Shown here piece after piece: positions 1 to 5,653 of a DNA stretch of 6,029 nt. The stretch is taken from positions 1-6,029 of the forward strand of contig DMKD01000349.1 of assembly GCA_003454605.1 (NCBI GenBank), in the 5' to 3' direction. This DNA is from Spirochaeta sp. (lineage in GTDB: Bacteria > Spirochaetota > Spirochaetia > UBA9216). The notes under the pieces were generated by a model that ran no database searches, was not told where the DNA came from, and saw only the letters and a program-made list of their open reading frames with translations. Position 1 is the first letter of the stretch. Each line of letters begins with the position of its first letter. The position numbers and the translations under genes are program-made.

Positions 1-1
1 G

Positions 2-976
2 ATAGACCTCGGCGCCTGCCCTTACAATCCCCTTCCCGGTAAGAGCAAAGGGTCTGATGCGTTTCGGAAGATCCATAATACCGCTGTAATCGCGCCGCAA
101 AATATTCTTTTTAGCAGCCTGCTGCTGAGTAAGAGCTTTACGTCCGATGAAATCACCCTTCAAAGGTGATAGGCTCACCGCAAAACCGGCAAGCGCTATT
201 GCGAATATTGGGATTTCCTGACCGGCCGGATCTGTACCCAGTTCATGCCCATATAGCGGCAGCCCCGCCTCAAGCCTAAGGGTATCGCGGGCACCGAGTC
301 CTACAGCGTGAGCACCATCTTTAAGCAGCAGGTCCCATAATCTGCAAGCCTTTTCGGCCTCAACAAACAGCTCAAAGCATATTGGTTCGCCGGTATACCC
401 CGTCCGGGCAATTTTCACAGGGATATCAGCAAACACGGCCTCTGAAAGCGCGTTTCGCATCGGCTCAGGAATCTGCCCGGTACTGAGATTATTTTGAAGA
501 ATATCGCGTGAGGTAGGTCCCTGAAGGCTAATCATAGCAATTTCATCACTCTCATCACGGAGTTCTGTACCGGAGAAATCGTTAATATACTTTTGAAGAT
601 GTTCCAGGTCTTTCTCCCTGTTACCCGCATTAACAACTAGCAGCCATTCTGAGGAATCGAATCGGTAGAGATATGCATCATCGACGGCACCGCCGTTTTC
701 ATTCTGAATTATGGTATACTGGGCCTGTCCGGGCTCAAGCCCTGCGGCATTATTACTAAGTACATGCTGGAGGAATTCGAGCGCACCATCACCTGAAAAA
801 ACAAAGCGCCCCATATGCGATACATCAAAGATTCCCGCACCCTTTCTTGTAGAAAGATGTTCGGTAATTATTCCGGCAGGATACTGAACGGGCATATCCC
901 ATCCGCCGAATTCCATCATCTTTGCACCTAACCCGATGTGCCGGTCATATAAAACTGTCTTCTTAAGTTCGTTCAT
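2..976 (-). CDS. gcvT: Aminomethyltransferase, glycine cleavage system T protein (3' end outside window)
   Basis: T protein of the glycine cleavage system. It takes the aminomethyl group from the lipoylated H protein and, with tetrahydrofolate, releases ammonia and forms methylene-THF in the cytoplasm. I translated 325 uninterrupted codons by hand. Family landmarks are KMMEFGGWDMPVQY (19-32), FDVSHMG (50-56), GGAVDDAYLYR (95-105, holding the conserved catalytic Asp region D99/D100), VVNAGNREKD (114-123), SLQGP (150-154), RTGYTGE (191-197) and LGARDTLRLEAGLPLYGHEL followed by KGDFIGRKAL. The family is usually about 360-370 aa, so roughly 40 C-terminal residues lie beyond the left edge. The usual EDGFEI after GYTG reads EPICFEL here. 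The ATG is supported by AGGGAG seven nt upstream and by homology beginning within the first 15 residues. It would normally be followed by gcvH/gcvP, which are not visible. The identification is secure. Confidence 0.97.
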   Translation of the reverse strand, partial: MNELKKTVLYDRHIGLGAKMMEFGGWDMPVQYPAGIITEHLSTRKGAGIFDVSHMGRFVFSGDGALEFLQHVLSNNAAGLEPGQAQYTIIQNENGGAVDDAYLYRFDSSEWLLVVNAGNREKDLEHLQKYINDFSGTELRDESDEIAMISLQGPTSRDILQNNLSTGQIPEPMRNALSEAVFADIPVKIARTGYTGEPICFELFVEAEKACRLWDLLLKDGAHAVGLGARDTLRLEAGLPLYGHELGTDPAGQEIPIFAIALAGFAVSLSPLKGDFIGRKALTQQQAAKKNILRRDYSGIMDLPKRIRPFALTGKGIVRAGAEVY

Positions 977-982
977 ATTTTA

Positions 983-989
983 TCTCCCT
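983..989 (-). promoter_or_regulatory. Shine-Dalgarno of gcvT
   Basis: The minus strand reads AGGGAGA, 6-7 nt before the gcvT ATG. It matters as a contrast, because several other first genes in this window have no such motif. Confidence 0.8.
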
Positions 990-999
990 GCTTTCTCAG

Positions 1000-1027
1000 G
1001 ATATACGCTTTACCTCAGTTTTGTCAA
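1000..1027 (-). promoter_or_regulatory. Predicted sigma70-type promoter of gcvT
   Basis: The minus strand has a perfect TTGACA at 1027-1022, a 16-bp spacer and TATATC at 1005-1000. Transcription would start near 993 and give a short leader of about 17 nt that contains the SD. No glycine riboswitch fits into that leader. Based on sequence match only. Confidence 0.55.
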
Positions 1028-1050
1028 TTTTTATTAAGCTTTTCTACAGT

Positions 1051-1061
1051 TTTACAGTAAA
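1051..1061. promoter_or_regulatory. 11-bp palindrome upstream of the gcvT promoter
   Basis: TTTACAGTAAA is a perfect inverted repeat (5+1+5) located 24 bp upstream of the predicted gcvT -35 box. The position would suit a regulator site, but the motif is short and AT-rich and I know no regulator for it. Confidence 0.2.
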
Positions 1062-1150
1062 TATCTTCTGTTTTATGCACAATCACAGTGCGGCATCCGT
1101 AAACCTCTTCAAGCTAAACATCATTATACCATAGATAAAGAGCTGCTTGA

Positions 1151-1179
1151 TTGCCCGGGCTCTATCGATATGATATAAT
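1151..1179 (+). promoter_or_regulatory. Promoter of the small ORF/nucleotidyltransferase cassette (extended -10)
   Basis: TTGCCC at 1151-1156, a 17-bp spacer, then consensus TATAAT at 1174-1179 with an extended-10 TG at 1171-1172. Seven nt after the -10 box lies 1186, which is also the GTG of the 58-aa ORF, so the transcript may be leaderless. The spacer contains the 8-bp palindrome TATCGATA (1163-1170). AGAGC (1139-1143) and GCTCT (1159-1163) form an inverted repeat around the -35 box. Both are plausible autoregulatory operator positions. Confidence 0.65.
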
Positions 1180-1185
1180 TATTTT

Positions 1186-1362
1186 GTGATTTTTAAATCT
1201 GTTCAAAAAAAGACATTGCACGACGACTCTTCAGATCTTGAATTCTGGTTATCAAAATCACCTATTGAAAGATTGAATGCCGTGGAATTTCTAAGGAAGC
1301 AGTTATATGCTGAATATCCCGAAAGACTTCAAAGAGTTTATACAATTACTAAACTTAAATAA
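1186..1362 (+). CDS. 58-aa conserved small protein paired with a nucleotidyltransferase
   Basis: GTG-started ORF of 58 aa, charged and probably helical, with no signal peptide or membrane segment. Features are LHDDSSDLEFWL (11-22), SPIERLNAVEFLRKQ (25-39) and C-terminal RLQRVYTITK (47-56). From memory, this layout (D-x-x-x-W-L/S, then E-R-x-x-A-V-E-F-L-R, then R-L-Q-R-V) recurs in short proteins encoded directly upstream of MNT/AbiEii-like nucleotidyltransferases, which suggests a cognate partner, perhaps the regulatory half of a toxin-antitoxin-like pair. I know no assigned function. The frame is open only from 1174 (TGA at 1171). GTG 1186 is chosen over TTG 1216 because it keeps the N-terminal part and coincides with the predicted transcription start. 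There is no SD. It overlaps the next gene by 56 nt in another frame, so the two are probably co-expressed. Confidence 0.75.
   Translation: MIFKSVQKKTLHDDSSDLEFWLSKSPIERLNAVEFLRKQLYAEYPERLQRVYTITKLK
1294..1299 (+). promoter_or_regulatory. Shine-Dalgarno of the nucleotidyltransferase, inside the small ORF
   Basis: AAGGAAG-type sequence about 8 nt before ATG 1307, within the coding region of the upstream 58-aa ORF. It supports ATG 1307 as the real start despite the long overlap. Confidence 0.65.
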
Positions 1363-1750
1363 TGTTCGCTATTTGGTTGTCGGCGGATATGCTGTTGCCT
1401 ATCACGGCCATCCTCGTTCGACTGGAGATATTGATTTCTTCTTAGAATGTACTTCGCAAAATGCCCTTGTTGTAAAAAAATGTCTTGATGACTTCGGGTT
1501 TAGATCACTTGATATTACAGTCAAAGATTTATCAACACCAAATCAGATTATTCAAATGGGATACCCTCCCCTTAGGATTGATTTATTGACATCAATTGAC
1601 GGGATCTCATTTAAAGAAGCCTGGATAAACCGAGACGTTGTCGAACTCGAGAAACTGACAATCAATTTTATCAATAAAACTGATTTAAATACAAACAAGC
1701 TGAGTACTGGACGACTTAAAGACCAGGCTGATGCTGAAGAATTAAAATAG
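1307..1750 (+). CDS. MNT/AbiEii-like nucleotidyltransferase (toxin-antitoxin-type)
   Basis: 147-aa protein of the DNA polymerase beta-like nucleotidyltransferase fold. The segment LVVGGYAVAYHGHPRSTGDIDFF (23-45) holds the GG signature (G26-G27) and the D-x-D metal-binding pair (D41, D43). RIDLL near D92 is a candidate third carboxylate. The tail GRLKDQADAEELK (135-147) matches the K-D-x-A-D-x-E-x-L ending typical of such small proteins annotated as AbiEii/DUF6036-like nucleotidyltransferases. All expected catalytic residues are present and the length is normal, so it is probably active, perhaps adding nucleotides to RNA or protein; the substrate is unknown. Relatives occur as toxins in type IV systems (AbiEii) or as MNT antitoxins paired with HEPN. 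No HEPN gene is visible here and the partner is the overlapping 58-aa ORF. It lies 9 bp tail-to-tail from the DUF4931 gene. Function as a TA component is inference. Confidence 0.85.
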   Translation: MLNIPKDFKEFIQLLNLNNVRYLVVGGYAVAYHGHPRSTGDIDFFLECTSQNALVVKKCLDDFGFRSLDITVKDLSTPNQIIQMGYPPLRIDLLTSIDGISFKEAWINRDVVELEKLTINFINKTDLNTNKLSTGRLKDQADAEELK

Positions 1751-1759
1751 CTGGCAGAT

Positions 1760-2503
1760 TTACTCGTAGTACTGCCGTAACTCTTCCGCTATCACAGGAA
1801 TCCTGTCTGAATTATGCGGAATGGAGTAGCCCACAAGAAAAGGCGAAGTAACCCATCTTGATACTAACTTACATATAATAGAGTTTTTCCAATTGTAGAA
1901 AAACAAATTATAGCTGCTGCATTGTTTCTGCATGTATTTGATAATACCCGGCAGGTTGTCAGCTATAAAATTATCATTGCGGGGTTTCGTGATTATATTA
2001 ATTTCTGTTGAACAGGCATTCGGTAAGGTTGATATATTTATAAGACAATCATCTTCTCTGTAGATTTCAATTCCTTCAAAGATTTCATCCTTTATATTTT
2101 CTCTGTAATCGACATTTTTCAGCCCTACTATCTGCATATGCTCATGCTCTACACTGCCGCCCGACAGGAATCCGTGATTCTTGAAAAATACGACAGATTT
2201 ATAGTCTCCACCGGCGTCCATTTCAAGCCAATGGTTTATACCGAAAGAAATAAGCCTGCGAAGATGTGCATTATCATATGTAGTCATGTTTTCAGAACAT
2301 TTATCGGTTTCGATAAGCAGCAGCTGATAAGTATCTGCCAAAGAGGGAAATTTATTTTCCAACAGGATAATAGGACCGTCTTCTACAATAATATTTGTAA
2401 GTTCTTCACGATTACAGAATGGACATGATGAACTGTTTTCTCTGTATTTGATCTTTTCTTTTATGGTCTCGACAACAAAAGTCAGGTGTTTTTCTTCTTT
2501 CAT
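1760..2503 (-). CDS. DUF4931 protein, galactose-1-phosphate uridylyltransferase (GalT/HIT)-like
   Basis: 247-aa protein of the DUF4931 family, related to GalT in the HIT superfamily. Visible features are a C-P-F-C knuckle (27-30, as in the GalT zinc site), LLENKFPSLAD (47-57, equivalent to the GalT E-N-x-F-P-A-L segment), HGFLSGGSVEHEHMQIVGL (110-128) with the catalytic-type H120-x-H122-x-Q124, STEINI, and a C-terminal SYNLFFYNW...VSRWVTSPFLVGY. GalT enzymes form a nucleotidyl-histidine intermediate. The intact HxHxQ suggests a nucleotidyl transferase or hydrolase acting on a phosphorylated substrate, not yet assigned. The length is normal for DUF4931. No galK/galE is nearby. The start is ATG without SD. 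Upstream, TTGATT-17-TATTCT (2539-2511) would start transcription at about 2504, next to the ATG. The gene follows the ATPase gene by 49 bp on the same strand, so read-through is also possible. Confidence 0.88.
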   Translation of the reverse strand: MKEEKHLTFVVETIKEKIKYRENSSSCPFCNREELTNIIVEDGPIILLENKFPSLADTYQLLLIETDKCSENMTTYDNAHLRRLISFGINHWLEMDAGGDYKSVVFFKNHGFLSGGSVEHEHMQIVGLKNVDYRENIKDEIFEGIEIYREDDCLINISTLPNACSTEINIITKPRNDNFIADNLPGIIKYMQKQCSSYNLFFYNWKNSIICKLVSRWVTSPFLVGYSIPHNSDRIPVIAEELRQYYE

Positions 2504-2510
2504 TAAATAC

Positions 2511-2539
2511 AGAATACATCAAGCATGACGGTGAATCAA
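2511..2539 (-). promoter_or_regulatory. Possible promoter of the DUF4931 gene
   Basis: Minus strand: TTGATT at 2539-2534, a 17-bp spacer, TATTCT at 2516-2511. Each box matches consensus at 4 of 6 bases. The predicted start, near 2504, falls directly at the ATG (2503), so the transcript would be leaderless or nearly so. It could also be chance in AT-rich DNA. Confidence 0.4.
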
Positions 2540-2552
2540 GGAGCCCTGCTCA

Positions 2553-3905
2553 TCAGCAGCAGTTTAAAAATGTCTCGATCATATATACGGGACAGGATAC
2601 TAATTCAAACTCAATTTCCCGTTGTTCATCTTTGCTGCGAACGGATGTAAGAACTTTCTTCTTTGACGGGGGATTTATATCAAAACGATATGCCGTTTTT
2701 AATCCGGTCTTTGCTATCAACTGGTGTACTGACCGCAGGCTGCCTGATTTTCCGGACTTGACCTCAATTATTACCAGCTTCCCCTCATTACTGATAACAA
2801 AATCAACTTCTGCATTAGTTGATTTACCCTCTCTCAGCCAGTAAAATAATTCAGGAGGCTCTAAACCGTCGAATCTATATGCCAGATGCTGGGCAGCAAA
2901 CTGCTCGCTGATATTACCTTTATTTATTAACGCGGTATTCTCATTCGCAAAATCATCCCATCCAAGACCGGACATATAGACACTCAAACCGACATCAAGA
3001 AAGTAAAGCTTATACACCCCAGGATTAATAGTCGACTTCAACGGTATTCCTGAACATCTTGAATGATAGGCAGGTAAAGCGATTCTTGCCTTTACAAGAG
3101 CGTCGACAGCCTCCTTCAGCCGGCTTGACGTAAGCTCTCTGCTGATATTCGCATATTTGACTTTTTGCCCCAGATGCAGAGGGATATAATTAAAGACCAT
3201 GTCGATGCTCTCAGGAGATATCCTTTTTTTATATTTTCCGAAATCATCCTTATATGTGGAAATTATTGACCTGTGAACATCTCTGGATGCGAGGACACTG
3301 TCCTCAGCAATACCTGCCTGAACAGCTTCAGGCATTCCCCCGGTAAAGATATACTCTTTATAGTATTCTTTCAAATTATTGAAAGCTGACAGTGACGGTG
3401 ATGCAAAATCGATCTCATGCATGCTTTCTTCCAGTATTTCCTTATTCCTTGCAAGCATAACCTCACGAAAACTCATTGGCCCCAGATGATAATAACTGAT
3501 TCGTCCTACAGGCATTGAGATCTCTTCGTCTCCCAATACAAATTCCAGTAATGATCCCGCGGCAATCACAGGGATCTCTGGTGTTTCCTCATTTAAATAT
3601 CTTAAAGCACTCAATGCGGCAGGGCAGTTCTGAATTTCATCGATAAACAGTAAAGTATCAGGAGTAATTTTCTGTTCTTTGGTCAGCTCAATTTCCCTGA
3701 TTATTTTTTTCCCCTGCATTGACTGCCATATTGAGACTGCAGGAAACTGCTCCAGATTAATTTCCAGAAGCTCCTTATTGCGCGAAGCAGCAAAATTCCT
3801 GACAAGTGTAGATTTCCCGACCTGCCTGGCCCCGCGGATAACCAGAACTTTTCTTCTATCACTGTCCAGCCAATTATTCAGATGTGCTTCTGCAAAACGT
3901 TTCAT
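2553..3905 (-). CDS. AAA_14/DUF4143-type P-loop ATPase with PD-(D/E)XK-like C-terminus
   Basis: 450-aa protein, full length for its family. The N-terminal ATPase has Walker A GARQVGKST (25-33), Walker B LLFIDEIQ (85-92) and the PVIAAGSLLEF segment (112-122), followed by the family motif PVGRISYYHLGPMSFREVM (132-150) and FTGGMPEAV (187-195). The middle part (about 235-275) looks like a winged-helix segment. The C-terminal DUF4143 region has YKLYFLDVGLSVYM (298-311) and then a nuclease-like core: E334, E366-V-D368 and E381-V-K383, matching E...D...ExK of the PD-(D/E)XK fold. No residue looks lost. Such ATPases are very common in bacteria and archaea and are often horizontally acquired. Their role is poorly defined; many carry a nuclease-like domain suggestive of defence or mobile DNA. 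The start is ATG without SD. The TATTTT at 3918-3913 lacks a good -35. It may be read together with the DUF4931 gene, 49 bp downstream. Confidence 0.93.
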   Translation of the reverse strand: MKRFAEAHLNNWLDSDRRKVLVIRGARQVGKSTLVRNFAASRNKELLEINLEQFPAVSIWQSMQGKKIIREIELTKEQKITPDTLLFIDEIQNCPAALSALRYLNEETPEIPVIAAGSLLEFVLGDEEISMPVGRISYYHLGPMSFREVMLARNKEILEESMHEIDFASPSLSAFNNLKEYYKEYIFTGGMPEAVQAGIAEDSVLASRDVHRSIISTYKDDFGKYKKRISPESIDMVFNYIPLHLGQKVKYANISRELTSSRLKEAVDALVKARIALPAYHSRCSGIPLKSTINPGVYKLYFLDVGLSVYMSGLGWDDFANENTALINKGNISEQFAAQHLAYRFDGLEPPELFYWLREGKSTNAEVDFVISNEGKLVIIEVKSGKSGSLRSVHQLIAKTGLKTAYRFDINPPSKKKVLTSVRSKDEQREIEFELVSCPVYMIETFLNCC

Positions 3906-3937
3906 AATTAATAAAATAGCTCAATTATCAATGCAAA

Positions 3938-3977
3938 TGGGGTCAATTACATTAATTTTTAAATATTTTTGGGGTCA
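3938..3977. repeat. Two direct TGGGGTCA copies flanking an AT-rich stretch
   Basis: TGGGGTCA occurs at 3938-3945 and again at 3970-3977, 32 bp apart start to start, with an almost pure A/T interval that includes AAATATTT. Rows of GGGGTCA-type words are found near small mobile elements and as intergenic scars in some bacteria, but I see no transposase here. The rest of 3906-4071 contains no gene I can support. Confidence 0.4.
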
Positions 3978-4071
3978 TTTTAAACCTGATTATTCTTTTT
4001 CCTAACCTTTAAATGACTGCCAATCTGTCGGAGTCTATTTGGATAGCGTCATATAGTTTTTTTATAATGGT

Positions 4072-4525
4072 TTAATCCATTTCCCCACCTTTCTTCAGAA
4101 CAGATTCAATGGTCTTCCGGTAGCTCTCCAATATTTTCTCGTCAAACAACTCTGCTCCAGGATACAACATCAACTGTTATTATGACTGTGAGACGCTCAA
4201 AGGAGATGTTCTCACGCTTTGCAAGATTCAGCATCGACTCCCAGATAGCATCAAGCCGCGATATCAGGTTGGCCATGGTCTTGAAAACCCATCCATAGTT
4301 GCTCTTCATTTCATCAGTGATTTCTACAAACTGCTCCCGGGAGAGTGGCGGAGTATCGATTGTTACCGCACTGGCAGATATTGCCTCCTGGATCGCCTCA
4401 AGCACTCGGGTAATGACAAACTATAGATCAGATACTTTCGGACGTCTTTGATAAACCGGTTTGCTCTGCGCTTTGAAAACATAGGCTACTATAACCCGTA
4501 AAGATTCCTTTGCTGCATCAATCAT
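4072..4525 (-). pseudogene. Decayed hypothetical gene (in-frame TAG plus frameshift)
   Basis: Joining pieces on the minus strand gives about 150 residues of protein-like sequence. Piece 1 runs from ATG 4525 to L34 (starts MIDAAKESLRVIVAYVFKAQ and ends RRPKVSDL). A TAG follows at 4423-4421. The same frame then continues as FVITRVLEAIQEAISAS... to a TGA at 4144-4142. A simple annotation would call only 4405-4142 (87 aa, GTG start, no SD). Another frame carries convincing coding sequence, YPGAELFDEKILESYRKT, ending GGEMD at TAA 4074-4072. The frame change must lie between 4176 and 4145, where the two open frames overlap. I do not recognise the family. It appears soluble and helical (for example MANLISRLDAIWESMLNLAKRE). 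The two lesions suggest inactivation; sequencing error would explain at most the frameshift easily. Piece 1 begins 45 bp from the divergent lactonase gene. Confidence 0.6.
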
Positions 4526-4529
4526 TGCA

Positions 4530-4558
4530 ATAATATTGACAGCTTATAGCGACGGTAA
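4530..4558 (-). promoter_or_regulatory. Weak promoter candidate for the decayed gene
   Basis: Minus strand: TTACCG at 4558-4553, a 17-bp spacer, TATTAT at 4535-4530. The -10 is good (5 of 6) and the -35 weak (3 of 6). It overlaps the lactonase promoter in the opposite direction. The predicted start falls at or near ATG 4525, which has no SD. Confidence 0.3.
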
Positions 4559-4564
4559 TACTAT
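4536..4564 (+). promoter_or_regulatory. Predicted promoter of the lactonase gene; leaderless layout
   Basis: Perfect TTGACA at 4536-4541, a 17-bp spacer, TACTAT at 4559-4564 (4 of 6). Seven nt further is 4571, the A of the lactonase ATG, so the mRNA would begin at the start codon. No SD is present in the preceding 20 nt, which fits. Confidence 0.55.
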
Positions 4565-4570
4565 GCCTTT

Positions 4571-5653
4571 ATGAAACATCTATACGCAATAGGCACCTAC
4601 ACCACAATTCAACCCCAGGTACCAAATGCATGTGGAAAAGGCATTTCGGTTTTGGAATTTAATAGCACAACCGGCGGGCTTACTGTGAAAACAGTTTTCA
4701 AGGAGGTTGCTGACCCGACTTATTTGAACTGGGATGCGGTAGGCCGAAAGTTGTATACCATAACCGAAGACCCTCATTCCAACGGCCGGATAAGCAGCTT
4801 CTCTATAGACAGCGAAATGAACTTCATTGCCGGAAAGACCTTAGAAGGTCCCGGAAAAGCCGGTTGTCATCTTGAGTATTATGCGGATATCAACCGATTG
4901 TATGCTGCGGCTTATGGGAGCGGCAGCCTGACGGGATACTTAATCAGCGGCGGAGAACCGGAGAAAAACGTCTGCCGTTCCGCCTACTCAGGCTGCGGCC
5001 CAAATACTGCACGGCAGGAGGCTTCACATGCACACCAGGTACTGCGGAGCGTTGATAAAAACCGCCTCTATGTCTGCGATCTCGGTAGCGATACTATTTG
5101 GATGCATGACCTTGATGCTGAGGGAAATGCCGGAGAACCTGTAGCCGCGCTCAAAGTTCCAGCCGGATACGGCCCGCGTCATCTCGCATTCGATCCATCA
5201 TCACCCTTTGTTTACATTCTCGGTGAACTGGAACCAAGACTTGTTACAGCCAGAATCACCGGTGACGGATCTATGAAGATTCTCGCAGATTCCGCCACGG
5301 TTAAAGAACTTGAAGGAAACCCGGCTAATCCAGCTGCAATAAAGATTCACCTCTCGGGAAAAACTATAGCTGTATCAAACCGTTTTCGGGATACAATCGG
5401 AATATTCAGCATTGAGTATAATGACGGAGAGCCTGCACCGGTCTTAAAAGATGAGTTCACATGCCGCGGCAAGACACCGCGAGATATTGAGTTCAGCCCC
5501 GACGGTCGATGGCTCATGATTGCGAATCAGGATTCTGATAATATCGAGGTTAGACGGTTCAATACAGAAACGGGAATGCCGGAGAATGAATGGGCCCCCG
5601 GTCTAAAACTCGGAACACCGGTATGCATTACCAGGCTTGAAGGATTAGGGTAA
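4571..5653 (+). CDS. Lactonase-family seven-bladed beta-propeller (6-phosphogluconolactonase-like)
   Basis: 360-aa protein of the YbhE/Pgl-type lactonase family (PF10282), normal length. These cytoplasmic enzymes hydrolyse 6-phosphogluconolactone in the oxidative pentose-phosphate pathway; some members act on other lactones, so the substrate is likely but not proven. The N-terminus MKHLYAIGTYT is the usual first strand. Blade landmarks are GCHLEYYADINRLYAAAYGSG (98-118), SHAHQV (152-157, with the conserved H153-x-H155), NRLYVCDLGSDTI (164-176), YGPRHLAFDPSSPFVYILGEL (200-220), AAIKIHLSGKTIAVSNR (255-271) and TPRDIEFSPDGRWLMIANQDSD (302-323). No signal peptide. The only in-frame start is ATG 4571, since a TAA lies at 4556. 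A tiny ATG-CCT-TTA-TGA frame (4563-4574) overlaps it, probably by chance. No zwf or gnd is adjacent, so it appears monocistronic. Confidence 0.93.
   Translation: MKHLYAIGTYTTIQPQVPNACGKGISVLEFNSTTGGLTVKTVFKEVADPTYLNWDAVGRKLYTITEDPHSNGRISSFSIDSEMNFIAGKTLEGPGKAGCHLEYYADINRLYAAAYGSGSLTGYLISGGEPEKNVCRSAYSGCGPNTARQEASHAHQVLRSVDKNRLYVCDLGSDTIWMHDLDAEGNAGEPVAALKVPAGYGPRHLAFDPSSPFVYILGELEPRLVTARITGDGSMKILADSATVKELEGNPANPAAIKIHLSGKTIAVSNRFRDTIGIFSIEYNDGEPAPVLKDEFTCRGKTPRDIEFSPDGRWLMIANQDSDNIEVRRFNTETGMPENEWAPGLKLGTPVCITRLEGLG

Noticed and set aside
977..1185. Glycine riboswitch before gcvT
   Set aside because: The minus strand lacks the conserved glycine aptamer cores, and the predicted promoter leaves only about a 17-nt leader.
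2138..2428. Plus-strand ORF of 96 codons
   Set aside because: It is opposite the DUF4931 gene, whose conserved motifs lie in the minus frame; its own translation shows no family pattern.
2632..2844. Plus-strand ORF of 70 codons
   Set aside because: Shadow of the C-terminal nuclease-like part of the minus-strand ATPase.
3679..4005. Plus-strand ORF of 108 codons
   Set aside because: Mostly antisense to the ATPase N-terminus including Walker A; the part beyond it is low-complexity AT-rich sequence.
4072..4170. Separate 32-aa ORF from ATG 4170 to TAA 4072
   Set aside because: It could be a coupled small gene, but it has no SD and reads as the natural C-terminus of the upstream frame, so a frameshift is favoured.
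4421..4423. TAG as a recoded (pyrrolysine-type) codon
   Set aside because: No pyl genes are visible, and the same reading frame has a second lesion downstream, so decay is simpler.
4563..4574. Four-codon ATG-CCT-TTA-TGA upstream ORF overlapping the lactonase ATG
   Set aside because: It has no SD, and the predicted transcription start is downstream of its ATG; most likely chance.
4580..4777. Minus-strand ORF of 65 codons
   Set aside because: Antisense to the lactonase N-terminus, where the plus frame is clearly the coding one.
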